Source of the DNA: Phellopilus nigrolimitatus
Lineage: Eukaryota > Basidiomycota > Agaricomycetes > Hymenochaetales > Hymenochaetaceae
Reading direction: 5' to 3'
NCBI GenBank assembly: GCA_021029095.1
Contig: JAJOHG010000036.1
Location: 124,001-188,000 of the forward strand
DNA length: 64,000 bases
Part shown: in pieces, positions 11,808-21,870 of the stretch
Position numbering within the stretch: position 1 is the first letter of the stretch
Layout of the letters: the number at the start of each line of letters is the position of its first letter
Notes under the pieces: generated by a model
What the model was told of the DNA's origin: nothing
What the model saw: the letters and a program-made list of their open reading frames with translations, nothing else
Databases searched by the model: none
Translations under genes and position numbers: made by a program

Positions 11808-13024
11808 ATGTTTTTTATTATGCAAGGCATTCTTCCAGTTATTTTGGTTTTTATTTCGGCCGTAGTCGCGCAAACGATCTCAGGTGACTTCGATTGCATG
11901 CCCGCGGGGGACTTCACACTTTGTCAGAATTTGTGGGGTAGTGGTATGTGGTCCCATCCGCTTTGTTTCACATCGCTGAGAGTATTTATAGATGCTGGAG
12001 TCGGTAACCAAAGCTCGACTTTGATTAGTGCGACAGGCGATACTGTATCATGGGAGACCGTGTGGACATGGGCGAACAACGAGAATAACGTGAAGAGTTG
12101 TAAATTCAAATTCACTTCCTTCCAAACCCTCTTGCTGCTAACGTTGATCATCTCCGAACTCATTCCAGACGCAAACGTCCTTTCTAGCACTGCGAAGGGT
12201 GTGCAGGTTCGTTCCGATGTGTTTCGAGGAAACCCATCGTAAAAATCGAAATTCTTAGCTTTCTAACATTTCTACTGCTCCGACGAGCTGGAGTTGGACA
12301 TACAAAACTCAGTCCGAGGGAATTCGCGCTGACGTCTCGTAAGATACTCCTAATGAGGTTTGATTACAGTTCATTTTCTGAATGAGAGCCAGGTACGATA
12401 TCTGGCTTGGCCCTGCATCCTCTGGTACAGCGGCGTCCTCGGCGTCTGCATACGAGATGTTAGTATTTGGCATCATCTACCTTTAGTATCAGCTAAACTG
12501 ACCCCAATCAGTATGATCTGGCTCTCTGGAAAAGGAGGGCAAGTTTTATCTTCATTTAAAGACCGCTGATGCCACTAACCTTGATCATTAGCATCCAGCC
12601 AGTGGGCTCACAGACTACGACCGGGATTGATCTCGCGGGACATACTTGGAACCTTTGGGAGGGACCGAATGCTAATTGGGAAGTTCTCTCTTTCGTCAGT
12701 GCTGATGGAGACATCACGGACTTCGACGCCGATTTGAACGACTTCTTTGGTGCGTTGTTTTGTTTCCTTACTCTATTCGATGGTTAAAAACCATTGGTTA
12801 ACACGAACGCGCGCTTCGATAGCTTACCTAGTCGCGAATCAAAGTGTCGCATCGACCCAGGTATGTTCTGGTCACAATTTATCTGTTAATTCTGCATTCG
12901 ACATTGATATCTACACCCTCACTTCCGTCAGTTTTTGCAAGCTGTTCAAACAGGAACTGAGCCTTTCACTGGTAACGCGGATCTTCTTATCAACAATTAT
13001 AGTGTTTCCGTTACAGCCAAGTAA
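11808..13024 (+). CDS. Glycoside hydrolase family 12 (endoglucanase / xyloglucanase), secreted
   Basis: About 240 residues after splicing. The protein starts with a hydrophobic signal peptide ending in AVVAQ; a second in-frame ATG four codons later would also work. The GH12 beta-jelly-roll follows: CQNLWGS, WTWANNENNVKSYANV, SWSWTY, YDIWLGP and YEIMIWL, whose Glu is the nucleophile in the family. Then come WNLWEGPNANWEVLSFV, DLNDFF, YLVANQSV and finally GTEPFTG, whose Glu is the acid/base. Both catalytic residues are therefore present. The enzyme hydrolyses beta-1,4-glucan or xyloglucan outside the cell and fits a plant-cell-wall degrader. There is no carbohydrate-binding module. One intron (12539-12591) starts with GC (GCAAGT), which is required to read GKGGIQPVGS. 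The gene ends ASVTAK-like with SVSVTAK and a TAA stop. Confidence 0.93.
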
Positions 13025-14441
13025 ACGAGTATATATCAAATGTTCATAACAACTTTGCGGCACCTTGCTTGTATCGTCGATTGTTATATCTCTACTCCAT
13101 TCTGAATGTTGGGGCAACTTGAAGGTCAATCAGTTAGGGACTAGTACGCCCTTTCGCCTAGTAATCGAGAGACCTGTCTTGAAGAGAGTGCGTACGGTCG
13201 CGCCCATTTGATCTCTATTTATGAACTCATCATAGCCACTTTCAACCTTTGATATGCGTACGACCGGCCGCCTCGAAATCTCACCGAGCCATCCAGCTCC
13301 GACCATATTTACTCGCTCTCGCTTCGGTACCTGCGGTCGGGAACTCCAACTTTAAGCCGTCTAGCATGCCCTATACTCATCGGTAATGTAATGGGAACAA
13401 CGACACCCGGAGAAAGAAAAATTGACATGTCAACATCTAAACTCCTTTAGATCACGCTGGGACGAACCATGTTTGAGACATTCTCATAACCTTTTTCAGT
13501 GCAAGAATATCAAGAATCTGCAAAGAAGTTTACGATTGATTAGAGAATGGCCGCATTAAAATCAAGCGAGAAAAGAGTGCTAGAGGTTGAGTCTCTGGTT
13601 CCTGTAGAACTTATAACAGATGAGCTACTTGGCTTCTCCGGCTGAGATGAAATTAGCTCACGCTTCTTTCCTTCTCATGGTGTTTAGGCTGCAGAAAAGT
13701 CACGCCAGCTTCAAATGCGAATCTCTCGCTCACTACAATAAACTTCGCCATGGTCACTCGTGCTTTTTCAGAGGACCGAAAGTTTCTTCCAGACCCTCAG
13801 TTGCTACCTTCGGAGCAGTTTCAGACATCGGGATGACCTTGCAAACGATAACTTCAATGAACCGTTAGTATGGATTTGACTAGCGCTGATAGCAACAAGA
13901 AAAGAACATAGATCTACGCAGCTTGAGTTAGTAGTGAGATACGTCCAAAGGAAGCAATGCTTCGATGTAAGTAAGTGCTTTAGCGGAAATAATCCGGAGG
14001 GACTTAAATGACACAACTCCAAATATTGCAAGGATGCTCGTCTCCCGACCACCCCGAGACGAACAAGCAGCGTTTTCATTACATGAGTGCCGTACATATA
14101 TGCATCTAAGGAACCGTACATTCTCGACGGCTAAAAGTCTATATACAAAACGAAGAATAGGCTAACGAGTGAATCCGGTACATCCAGTGCATCCCTCGAG
14201 AACTGTGCCTGAACGAGAAACAGGTAAACGTAGAGTTTATGGGATAATGGATAGTGGTCATGAAACGCTATGAGTATAGTTGTCTAAATAAAACAGATTG
14301 CGATAAGGGAAATAGAGTGCAAAACAAGAAAACAAAACAGATGAGACGTCGATTATTTGGCTATGTACTGGTAAAGGGACAGCATGTCCATGACAACAAA
14401 GATGGAAGAAAAAAGGCACGGACGAAAGCTCAAGGCTCTTG
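13025..14441. other. Intergenic stretch between GH12 and the kinase
   Basis: Short ORFs on both strands (for example minus strand 13804-14121) carry no motif and no convincing splice chain. The right end is the 3' side of the kinase gene. Nothing else is seen. Confidence 0.4.
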
Positions 14442-17400
14442 TCATCCGTAATTCAGTGCCCCGCCGCTCATTGGAGGACCGCTATCCCCACCGTATCTGG
14501 AACTCGGATGCGGCTGACGTTGCTGGACCAGGTGAGGCCCGCCGGGGGGAGGCCCACGCGAGCCCATTGGTGGAAGTCCGCCCGGGCGCAAAGGGAGGCC
14601 TATGGGGCGCGGGGGTAGCTGAGGCTGAGACTGAGGGCCCTCAATCCATCGCTCACCACTTTTGGGTGGAGCGGGCCCGTATCTGGGCATCGAGGACTGG
14701 GCGCCATTGGGGACCCATGAAACGTTGGCGCTGCGCGAAGGACCAGACGTCCAGGACGGGTTTTGCGCCAGGGGAGGGGGCAGCTGATGCTGGCCAGGGG
14801 GCTGCGGGAGTGAGGGTGGCATGACGTTAAAGTGATTGTTGATACCGCTCATGTGCGGCGGGTATGGACCCCCACCCCCGTTACGGAAGTTTTGATGGTG
14901 TGGGTTTTGGTTCCGGAAGCCTCCGACATATGCATTTCGGTTGTGGAGGGGAGGAGGAAGGCCCAAGGGACGGGCTTGGTTCATAGTAGGCTTTGGCAGC
15001 TCCACGGGCATGGGCTGCTGATGACGCCGGCCGCGCTGATCGAATTCGTGCGACGATTCGTAAGTAGGCAAGCTAAAATAAAGAACGCTCATTTTAAAAA
15101 GCTAAGCTATTAAAATTTGGCATAGACACACCTCTTTGGATCAGCAGGTAAAGGGTCAGACCAGAAATACTCATGGTCTAGAGCTTCCGTGGCAGTGATG
15201 CGCTCTCGTGGGTTCAGTGTCAAGAGCCTGTCGAGCAGCGCGCATGTCTCTTTTCCCAGTCTTAAAAAAAGCATATTTGATTCGTCAACAAACAGTTCTA
15301 CTCGGCTTGCACTAAGCACTTACGAGTCATACACTGATTTAACGCGCCGTTCTTGTGGCCGGAAGCGGATCTGGCCCTCACAGCCGGGGAGTGTATCATA
15401 GTCAGGCCAATTCTGCTGATTCGGTGAACCGCAGATCGACCAGATCTTGTCGAGCTGGTCAAGGTCTGAATTCCCTGGCAGGATAGGTCGGCGCATGAAC
15501 ATCTCGCCCAGGACACAGCTACACAGCAGGCATCAGCATGCCGGTAAAGGGAAAGGCGAATGCCAGGAAAGCGTGCGCACCCTATGCCCCATATGTCAAT
15601 TTCCCCTCCATATTGCCGTGTGCCGAGTAGCAGTTCCGGCGGACGGTACCAACGTGTAACGACGCAATTTGTATACTTGCGCTCGCGAGTCGGGTTCGAG
15701 GTGATGGTAGGATCGAATGCGCGGGCAAGACCGAAGTCAGCAATTTTCAGCGAGCCGGAATTAGAAATAAGTAAGTTGGCTGCCTTCATGTCGCGATGCA
15801 AGATGTTGTTCTGCTCGAGGAAAACGAACCCAGCAGCAACTATGATGAGGCGCAATCTATGCAGTGTAAGAAACGACGAACATGGTGCATATACTCCGTG
15901 CCTTCTAGCAGCTGCTTCATATAGAGCTTGATCTGGCTCGGTGTGAGCTTGACTCGTTCGTTCTCAAGTAGGCCAGCAAGATCATGGTCCATATACGGAA
16001 ACACCATGTATACAGACATCGGCGTGTCCTTGCCTTTGCCTGTTTACCGCAAAGGCAATAATACGACCAGTCCCACGGTGAATAACGTATATAAATAAAA
16101 GAAGAAATGCATGCGCACTCGGAGTGACGAACATGTCGAGCAGCTCGACAATGCACGGGTGTTTAAGCGCCTTAAGAATCTTGATCTCACGCAGCGCGGT
16201 AACGGGCATGCCCTCCTTCTCGTTATGCATTAGGATACGCTTCAGCGCAACAGGCGCGCGTGTCTGCTTATGCAATGCCTTGTGAACCTCGCTATATAGA
16301 ACAGTTGATTACTTTTGTGAAAATAACGCAGGATAGGACTAAAGCAAACTCACCCAAATGTGCCCTCCCCGAGTTTTGTCATTATGTCATAGTCGTCGCG
16401 TCGGCCACAGCCACTGAAGACGCGCTGATACGCTGCTTTCTCCTCCTCACGCGTGCGCTTCACAGGCAAACGTTTCTTCCTGGAGACGACCGCAGGTGTG
16501 GGCATCTCGGCCGTAGCCGGTTGCTGAGAGTAGGTGATAGGTGCGGGCGCCGCGGGGGTGGCCTTCAGCTCGCCCATCGACATCGACGGCGGGGAGCGGG
16601 CAGTTAGCGGAGCACCGGGGCGCTTAAGCGCAAATGAGACAGTCTGGTGTACACGGAGAGCCTCTGGTGCGAGTCCCGCTTGAGGTGGCTCTGGATCAAC
16701 TGGAGGCGGAGGCGGAGAAAGAGCAGGCGGTGGGGGAGGCGCCCTGTCGGGTGAGCGCAATGTATTGTATGCTGGACGCGGTGGAGAACGGTATGCTGGC
16801 GAGCGCGAATAGCGTGGCCGACCCCTTTCACGATCTCGGTCGTGATGCGAGGTGAGCGGGCGGTAGTGACGGTCCCAGTCTTCGAGCTCTTCGCGGTGAT
16901 ACTGTCCCCGCGGGTCGTGGTCGCGGTCGCGCCCACGGTAGTATTCACGACTTTCCAAGCCGTATGGATCATAATGGTCTCCTCGGTCTCGTTCACGGTC
17001 GCGGTCGTCGGAGTAACGCTGTGACTCATACCCAGCAGGTGAGACAGCGAGCGATGTGCTGCGCGGTGTCGGGAGGCGATGCTTCTGCCTCTCGAAATTG
17101 TTTTGGCTCTGTGGTGACAGCGAGCGCGAAACTGGCGAGCGGACGCGCGATGGCGACAACGAGGACCTGGATCTAGATGGCGAACGCAATGGCGCGGGAA
17201 CGTCGCGGCGAGGTGGGGAGTACGGTTTAGTGTCACGACTACGAGCTCTAACACGCTCACGCTCCCTTTCTCTGCCGCGTTCGCGCTCCCAGTCTATGTC
17301 CCGCGGTGGATAGTACGAGACTCTAGCAGAGCTGGACGGTTCATAGTGGTCTCCCGTGCCACGCCAACTATTCGCGCTGACATCGCGGGGGCGCCGATCG

Positions 17401-17789
17401 TCCCAGCGTACATCCTCACCACGGAAGCGTCGCTCGTCCTCCTCTGAGCGTTCATACACTGCGGGTGGCCTCTGGCTCCATTCGCGTTCGCGGCCTCGCC
17501 CTCGGTCTCTGTCGATGGCTCTGTTTCTGCCCCTGTCTCTGTCTCTGTTATCCCTCAATGGGTCTATAACGTTGGCCACCGCGTTGTTTTTGTTCTTGAA
17601 TGGAAACGGAACTCGGAACTTGGATGAGCTTCCGCTCGCAACAGACGCCGCGTGCGACGGCCCTGGCTGTCCAGACCCAGATGCATTGGCGTCATCCAGC
17701 TCGCCATCTTCGGGCGAAGATGTCGCACGACGCTTTTGTGGGCGGCCGTCGGGCGTTCGTGGCGCTGAGCGCTTTGTGGACGTTGCCAT
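14442..17789 (-). CDS. BUR1: BUR1/CDK9-type cyclin-dependent kinase with Arg/Ser-rich N-terminus
   Basis: About 1,000 residues. The first exon (17789 to 16354) encodes a disordered N-terminus of some 450 residues. It is full of Arg-Ser, Arg-Asp and Arg-Glu dipeptides, proline runs and a nuclear-type KKRLPVKR stretch, and ends in KLGEGTFG, the glycine loop split by an intron. Later exons give ALKRI (the catalytic Lys), [17 protein letters not shown] (the PITALRE-like cyclin helix typical of CDK9/BUR1), [16 protein letters not shown], the T-loop [19 protein letters not shown], and the C-lobe DIWGIGC and [14 protein letters not shown]. The protein ends in a Pro/Gly/Asn-rich tail of about 200 residues. 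Kinases of this family phosphorylate the RNA polymerase II C-terminal domain and elongation factors in the nucleus. The RS-rich N-terminus recalls CDK12, but the kinase core reads as CDK9/BUR1. Low-complexity sequence makes the N-terminal boundary less sure than the core. Confidence 0.9.
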
Positions 17790-18152
17790 CGTTGTCGTAG
17801 ACAGTGAAGGACACTCCGGTTTTGAAATTTGGGACTTGGACGTCCGAACGAATAAGGAAAGAACTTCGTGATCTTGTGACCAATGTCGGCCACCGCATTT
17901 GGGGTTTTTCGGAGTTTGTCACCAAGCGAGTGTCCACAATCACACTTGATTATTATGTAAGTTTTGCGAAAAAGGGAATGAATCCTATGAGAAAGGAAAG
18001 TATAAGTAGAGTGAATAGTAGTACAAATTTGTCCTTTGAATGCTATGCAAAGAGAGCGGAAGGAGTTCAACAAGTTTATCTTAAAGATTTCGAGTCCAGT
18101 TTAGTCCAATAAAAATCAATAATGAAAAGGTGAAATATAGGCTTGTTCAGAG
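17790..18152. other. Intergenic stretch: kinase 5' region and transcription-factor 3' end
   Basis: The two minus-strand genes are arranged head to tail, and this 363-bp gap must carry the kinase promoter. Short ORFs seen here are in no way conserved-looking. No TATA box is recognised. Confidence 0.4.
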
Positions 18153-20093
18153 TCAACGCATGTCAGTATCGCTGTACCTTTGAGCCGAGTGCATCGAATA
18201 CATATAATTATCCGCTGGTAATCCGATTGAAGAAGGCACAGAGTCATCATGCCTGCATAATCGAAAGATTTTCATAACGAAACTTCCGACTAGAGGCAGA
18301 GATACTCACTGGTTAAACGAAAGGAAGTCAGGCGAGTACAGCGTAGTATCAATATCAGGACGGATGACATTATGCGGATAGGCAAATTTCGCCGATTTAG
18401 CCAGAGCAGTTGAGGGCCAGATAATCGGTGCGCTCATAGAGTCAAAGGACGGGTTCGCCTCCATGTCGTAATTGAATTCTGCACCGCGAAAATCGAAAGT
18501 GTTCGGCTTAGAGTAGGCAGAGTCCTTGGAATCCGCTTGGTACGCATATCCGAGCTCAGGCATTGACGTCGAATAACGCAGCAAGCCAGAAGCAAATCCT
18601 TCTAGCCCCGCGCTAGCATTGTGTCCCACGAAAAAGTCTGGTGCATGCAATAGTGCCTTCGCATCCGTAAAGCCAGCGCTCTTTGGAGGCTGAGATGGAG
18701 AGGCCTCCCACTCAGGCTGTGACCATGCTGACTGCGGAAAACGAAATTGAGAAAGATCACCCGGTGAGATGTTGGCGGGATATTCAGGAGAATTTGGCGA
18801 AAGAGAAGTATGTGCAAATGCGTCCTGCGAGAACGTGGAGAGCCGCGTCGGCGTTTGATAGGTCGAGATCGTGCTTCCCACGTGGAAAGAAGCGTCGTCG
18901 TCGTCGTCGTCGTCATCTGCTCCGTCTTTAGGAAAGCTCGAAAAAGAATCCGACGGGAGGCCTAGAAACCCGTCTTTTCTGGAAGCTTGCGCTGCAAGGC
19001 GGTGTTTACGAAGCGCTGATCGCGTTCGTTTGGGATCCAAGATTGGAAGCGAAACGGGCAGTTCAATAGTACTGTGCCGTCGCCGCCGCTTTCCTAATGC
19101 AGTACCGGTCAGGGCTGGCATCTCATGCGAATCAAGTCTATAGGGAAGAAACCGGCACATTATGAGACAAAAGAAATAAAGTCAGCATTGCGAATAAGCG
19201 TAAGTTTGGACAAAATGGTTGTTAGGAGATGCAACGTACAGCGTATCAATTCTGAGGCGCTTGGGAATCGCCATTGCAACACGACGGTGGGCGAACGGAG
19301 AATGGAAGTGTCTTCGAGTCTGAGAAGCAGCTGTACTATCTTCTTCGTCATCGTTTGCGGTCTCATCGCAGCGTAATCGTTTGGTTTCTGGAGCGTACTC
19401 GCATGTATGCCCTCGTGCTACGCAACGCGCACATGAAGGGCGAGTGCCACTGCACTGAATAAATGCAGATGAACTTTGGTTTTTATGGGGAGAGAAAACC
19501 ATCTGCTGGCTGGTAACTCACCTTCGCCTTCCGTTCCCTGCACTTATCACATGCCTGATTAGTGCGCTGATACTTAAGCGGGGTCGGGGAACGTAGAAAG
19601 ACGCATTTTCCGTCCGGACCGGGAAGCGTGCCTTCTTTGTAGCCGTAGTAAAGAGGTCCCCAAGAAATATCGTATGGGACAAGATTCCACACGTCCTCCG
19701 AGTCAAGCTCATCCTCTGCTTCCGCAGCGTCGTCAGAAAAGTCGTATATCGCAGAGTACGAGCTGGGTGAAGGGGAAAATGGAGAAGTTAAGGCCCCCGT
19801 TTTCCACTCAGAAAAATCTTTTCTGCTCGACTGCGAGATATATGGACCAGACAGAGAAGCCAATGAGTTATTTTGGAAGGCAACGCCTTTAACGGACGAA
19901 GAGAAAAGGAAAGAATCGCTGATGGCGCTGTCGAGTGTGTTGGTAGTGGACGGTCAAAAAACGTCAATGGGAATTTCGGAAAGGACTGTCGGTAACCCAA
20001 AACCCACCTTTCAGTCTCTTCTGGTTTGGCGAGAGAGACGCCTGTGTTGATACGCCGCAAAGAGGGGCGAGAGTGTTGCTCAGATTCGAGCAT
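18153..20093 (-). CDS. Zn2Cys6 (fungal binuclear cluster) transcription factor
   Basis: About 570 residues in several exons. The first exon starts MLESEQHSRPSLRRIN and splices to SAISDSFLFSSSVKGV, then into SLSGPYISQSSRKDF and an acidic stretch. The DNA-binding domain is ACDKCRERKAK, then, across an intron, CSGTRPSCARCVARGHTCEY. This gives all six Cys of the C-x2-C-x6-C-x5-C-x2-C-x6-C cluster. Downstream are a basic region (KRRRRHSTIEL), a Ser-rich segment and a pure Asp run (from GTC repeats near 18893), then Pro/Ser-rich sequence. The last exon (about 18153-18260) ends YSDTDMR. No fungal middle homology region is evident, so the effector part is probably disordered. The target genes are unknown; the nearest candidate is simply the neighbourhood. 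Confidence 0.88.
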
Positions 20094-21083
20094 ATTTGTG
20101 CTTAACGAGCTCTGATAGTGCGCTTAACGCAATCAGGATCGGAGCTCTGTATATCTGCAGCAAGTCAGAACTCACCTTCAAGCACGGGCATGCCAATGCC
20201 CTTTGAGAAAGGGATTTGTGTCTCGAAACCCTGTGTGTGTTTCGACGGAGGATGGAGAGCTGGTAGAACGCAAACCGACATAGATTTGCGAAGGAGACAG
20301 ACGCTGTATATCCGATCTCGAACGAGGACTGCTCGTGCGATACGAATTGAGGCTCTGATCAGTAGTTGCGAAGGAGTGTATCGAGACCAGTACAGTCACG
20401 GGAATAGCGGAAGATCGTTGCAGACCATGAAGACCGCCGTAACTCTTTCATTAGATCAGAGCCCTTTATACACCGTCTACAAACCTAAATTTAACGAAGG
20501 GCGGTTCATCTTCGCAGAAGAGATCTGGCTGGACAATGAAACCATTCAGTGCTAAGTCTCTGTTGCTCCGTTGCTAAACAACGCATGAACACCATCAGTG
20601 GAATTCTCTGTTGCCGCGAACAGCCGCAACCGACGAGCGTGTCCCACTACGTGAACTATTTCTATTCTCCGGACTTCGTTCGGCCTATAGCAGATGAACT
20701 GCTCACCACAACTCAATCTTTGTTCCGTTTCGATCACATCGAGGATTCCGTCCCTGATCCGATAGGGACGACGCATAAGTGAATTAATACTCATCTTGTT
20801 CTCTCAGCTATTCAATCGCATTACGATTCATCAAAGTCAACAGTTCTGCTCGCACTCAGAGAAATCCTTCTGACTTTGAAAGAGGATGTTCTTGCTAAAG
20901 GAATCGAACATTAGTCAGTGCGAAAGGGGTGAGTATCGAGAGGAAGGACTAACATGCCGAAGAACCTCCAATAATAACCGTACCGTAGTGTGCCTCAGCG
21001 TGGTCATAAAGACGACATGTAATCTTTAAACATACATTAGGAGTCAATTCGGATTGAGCCAGGAAGGCCGTAAACACCGATAG
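20094..21083. other. Gene-poor stretch left of the inverted repeat
   Basis: Plus-strand ORFs at 20118-20555 and 20549-20782 and a minus-strand one at 20552-20794 have no motif and no splice support. It includes the upstream region of the transcription-factor gene. No other element is recognised. Confidence 0.4.
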
Positions 21084-21240
21084 TAGGGGAGCTCAAAGTT
21101 GAGCTCGTCTTTCCTGAGACTGAGATGCCTGCCTTTTACAGCGATCCAGAGACGTCCCGGCATGTCGGCTTTGAAGCTCGCTACGGAGCTTGGTCAGCTC
21201 GCAAACATGACCGCCGGCAGCCTATTCAGGTGCGCTAGGG
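21084..21240 (+). repeat. Left arm of the 157-bp inverted repeat
   Basis: Exact reverse complement of 21714-21870, compared base by base. The flanking bases diverge immediately on both sides (GTTTAAG to the right here, GGCTA on the other arm). Confidence 0.95.
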
Positions 21241-21713
21241 TTTAAGACGCTGACGCCCGAGGCATTCATTCCGAAAACAATCAGCATTCCCACACCCTAG
21301 ATTGTCCTTCTAAATCAGCATAAAATGGCATTTGGTCGCTCTACATATAATTATTGCGCTTGCCGGTACAATAATGACTGTGCATTTCTAGCCTTTTTTT
21401 CTTGGACCCCACCAGAAGCAAAAGGGCAGCCCAGGAAAGGGAATTTGCTGATGTGCACCTTCAAATCTTTCCTTTCATGGGCACTCAAAGCCGCTCAAGA
21501 CGGTTCCTACGGCTCTCATTGGTTGGCTCATGCAGCCGCACGGTGACTCGGTAACTGCTTCCCTTTTCGTGCGGGCTCGAAAAAAAGTGTCGAAAAAAAA
21601 ATGCACTATGATTTTTTACCGGAAATCGCCGTTAACAGAAAAAAAGAAACAAAGAAAGACTCAGATGCATGCTTGTGCCGGATCGTGCCGGATTTGATGC
21701 GAGGCAAGCGTAG

Positions 21714-21870
21714 CCCTAGCGCACCTGAATAGGCTGCCGGCGGTCATGTTTGCGAGCTGACCAAGCTCCGTAGCGAGCTTCAAAGCCGACATGCCGGGAC
21801 GTCTCTGGATCGCTGTAAAAGGCAGGCATCTCAGTCTCAGGAAAGACGAGCTCAACTTTGAGCTCCCCTA
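21714..21870 (-). repeat. Right arm of the 157-bp inverted repeat
   Basis: Exact reverse complement of 21084-21240. The arm contains CTCAAAGTTGAGCTC, itself a small palindrome-like stretch. Confidence 0.95.

Larger units (their letters stand above)
21084..21870. mobile_element. 787-bp element bounded by perfect 157-bp inverted repeats
   Basis: The left arm (21084-21240) and the right arm (21714-21870) are identical over all 157 bases when one is reverse-complemented. Both run from TAGGGGAGCTC at the outer edge to CGCTAGGG at the inner edge. The 473-bp centre contains A-runs, a short plus-strand ORF (21325-21546, 73 codons, no motif) and no transposase. A TA dinucleotide sits at each outer boundary, which could be a TA target duplication as in Tc1/mariner-type insertions. 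It is best read as a recent non-autonomous inverted-repeat transposon (MITE) or foldback element; a local inverted duplication is the alternative. A transcript through it would fold into a 157-bp stem. Confidence 0.75.

Noticed and set aside
20118..20794. ORFs on both strands right of the transcription factor
   Set aside because: Overlapping frames on both strands with no motif or splice support.
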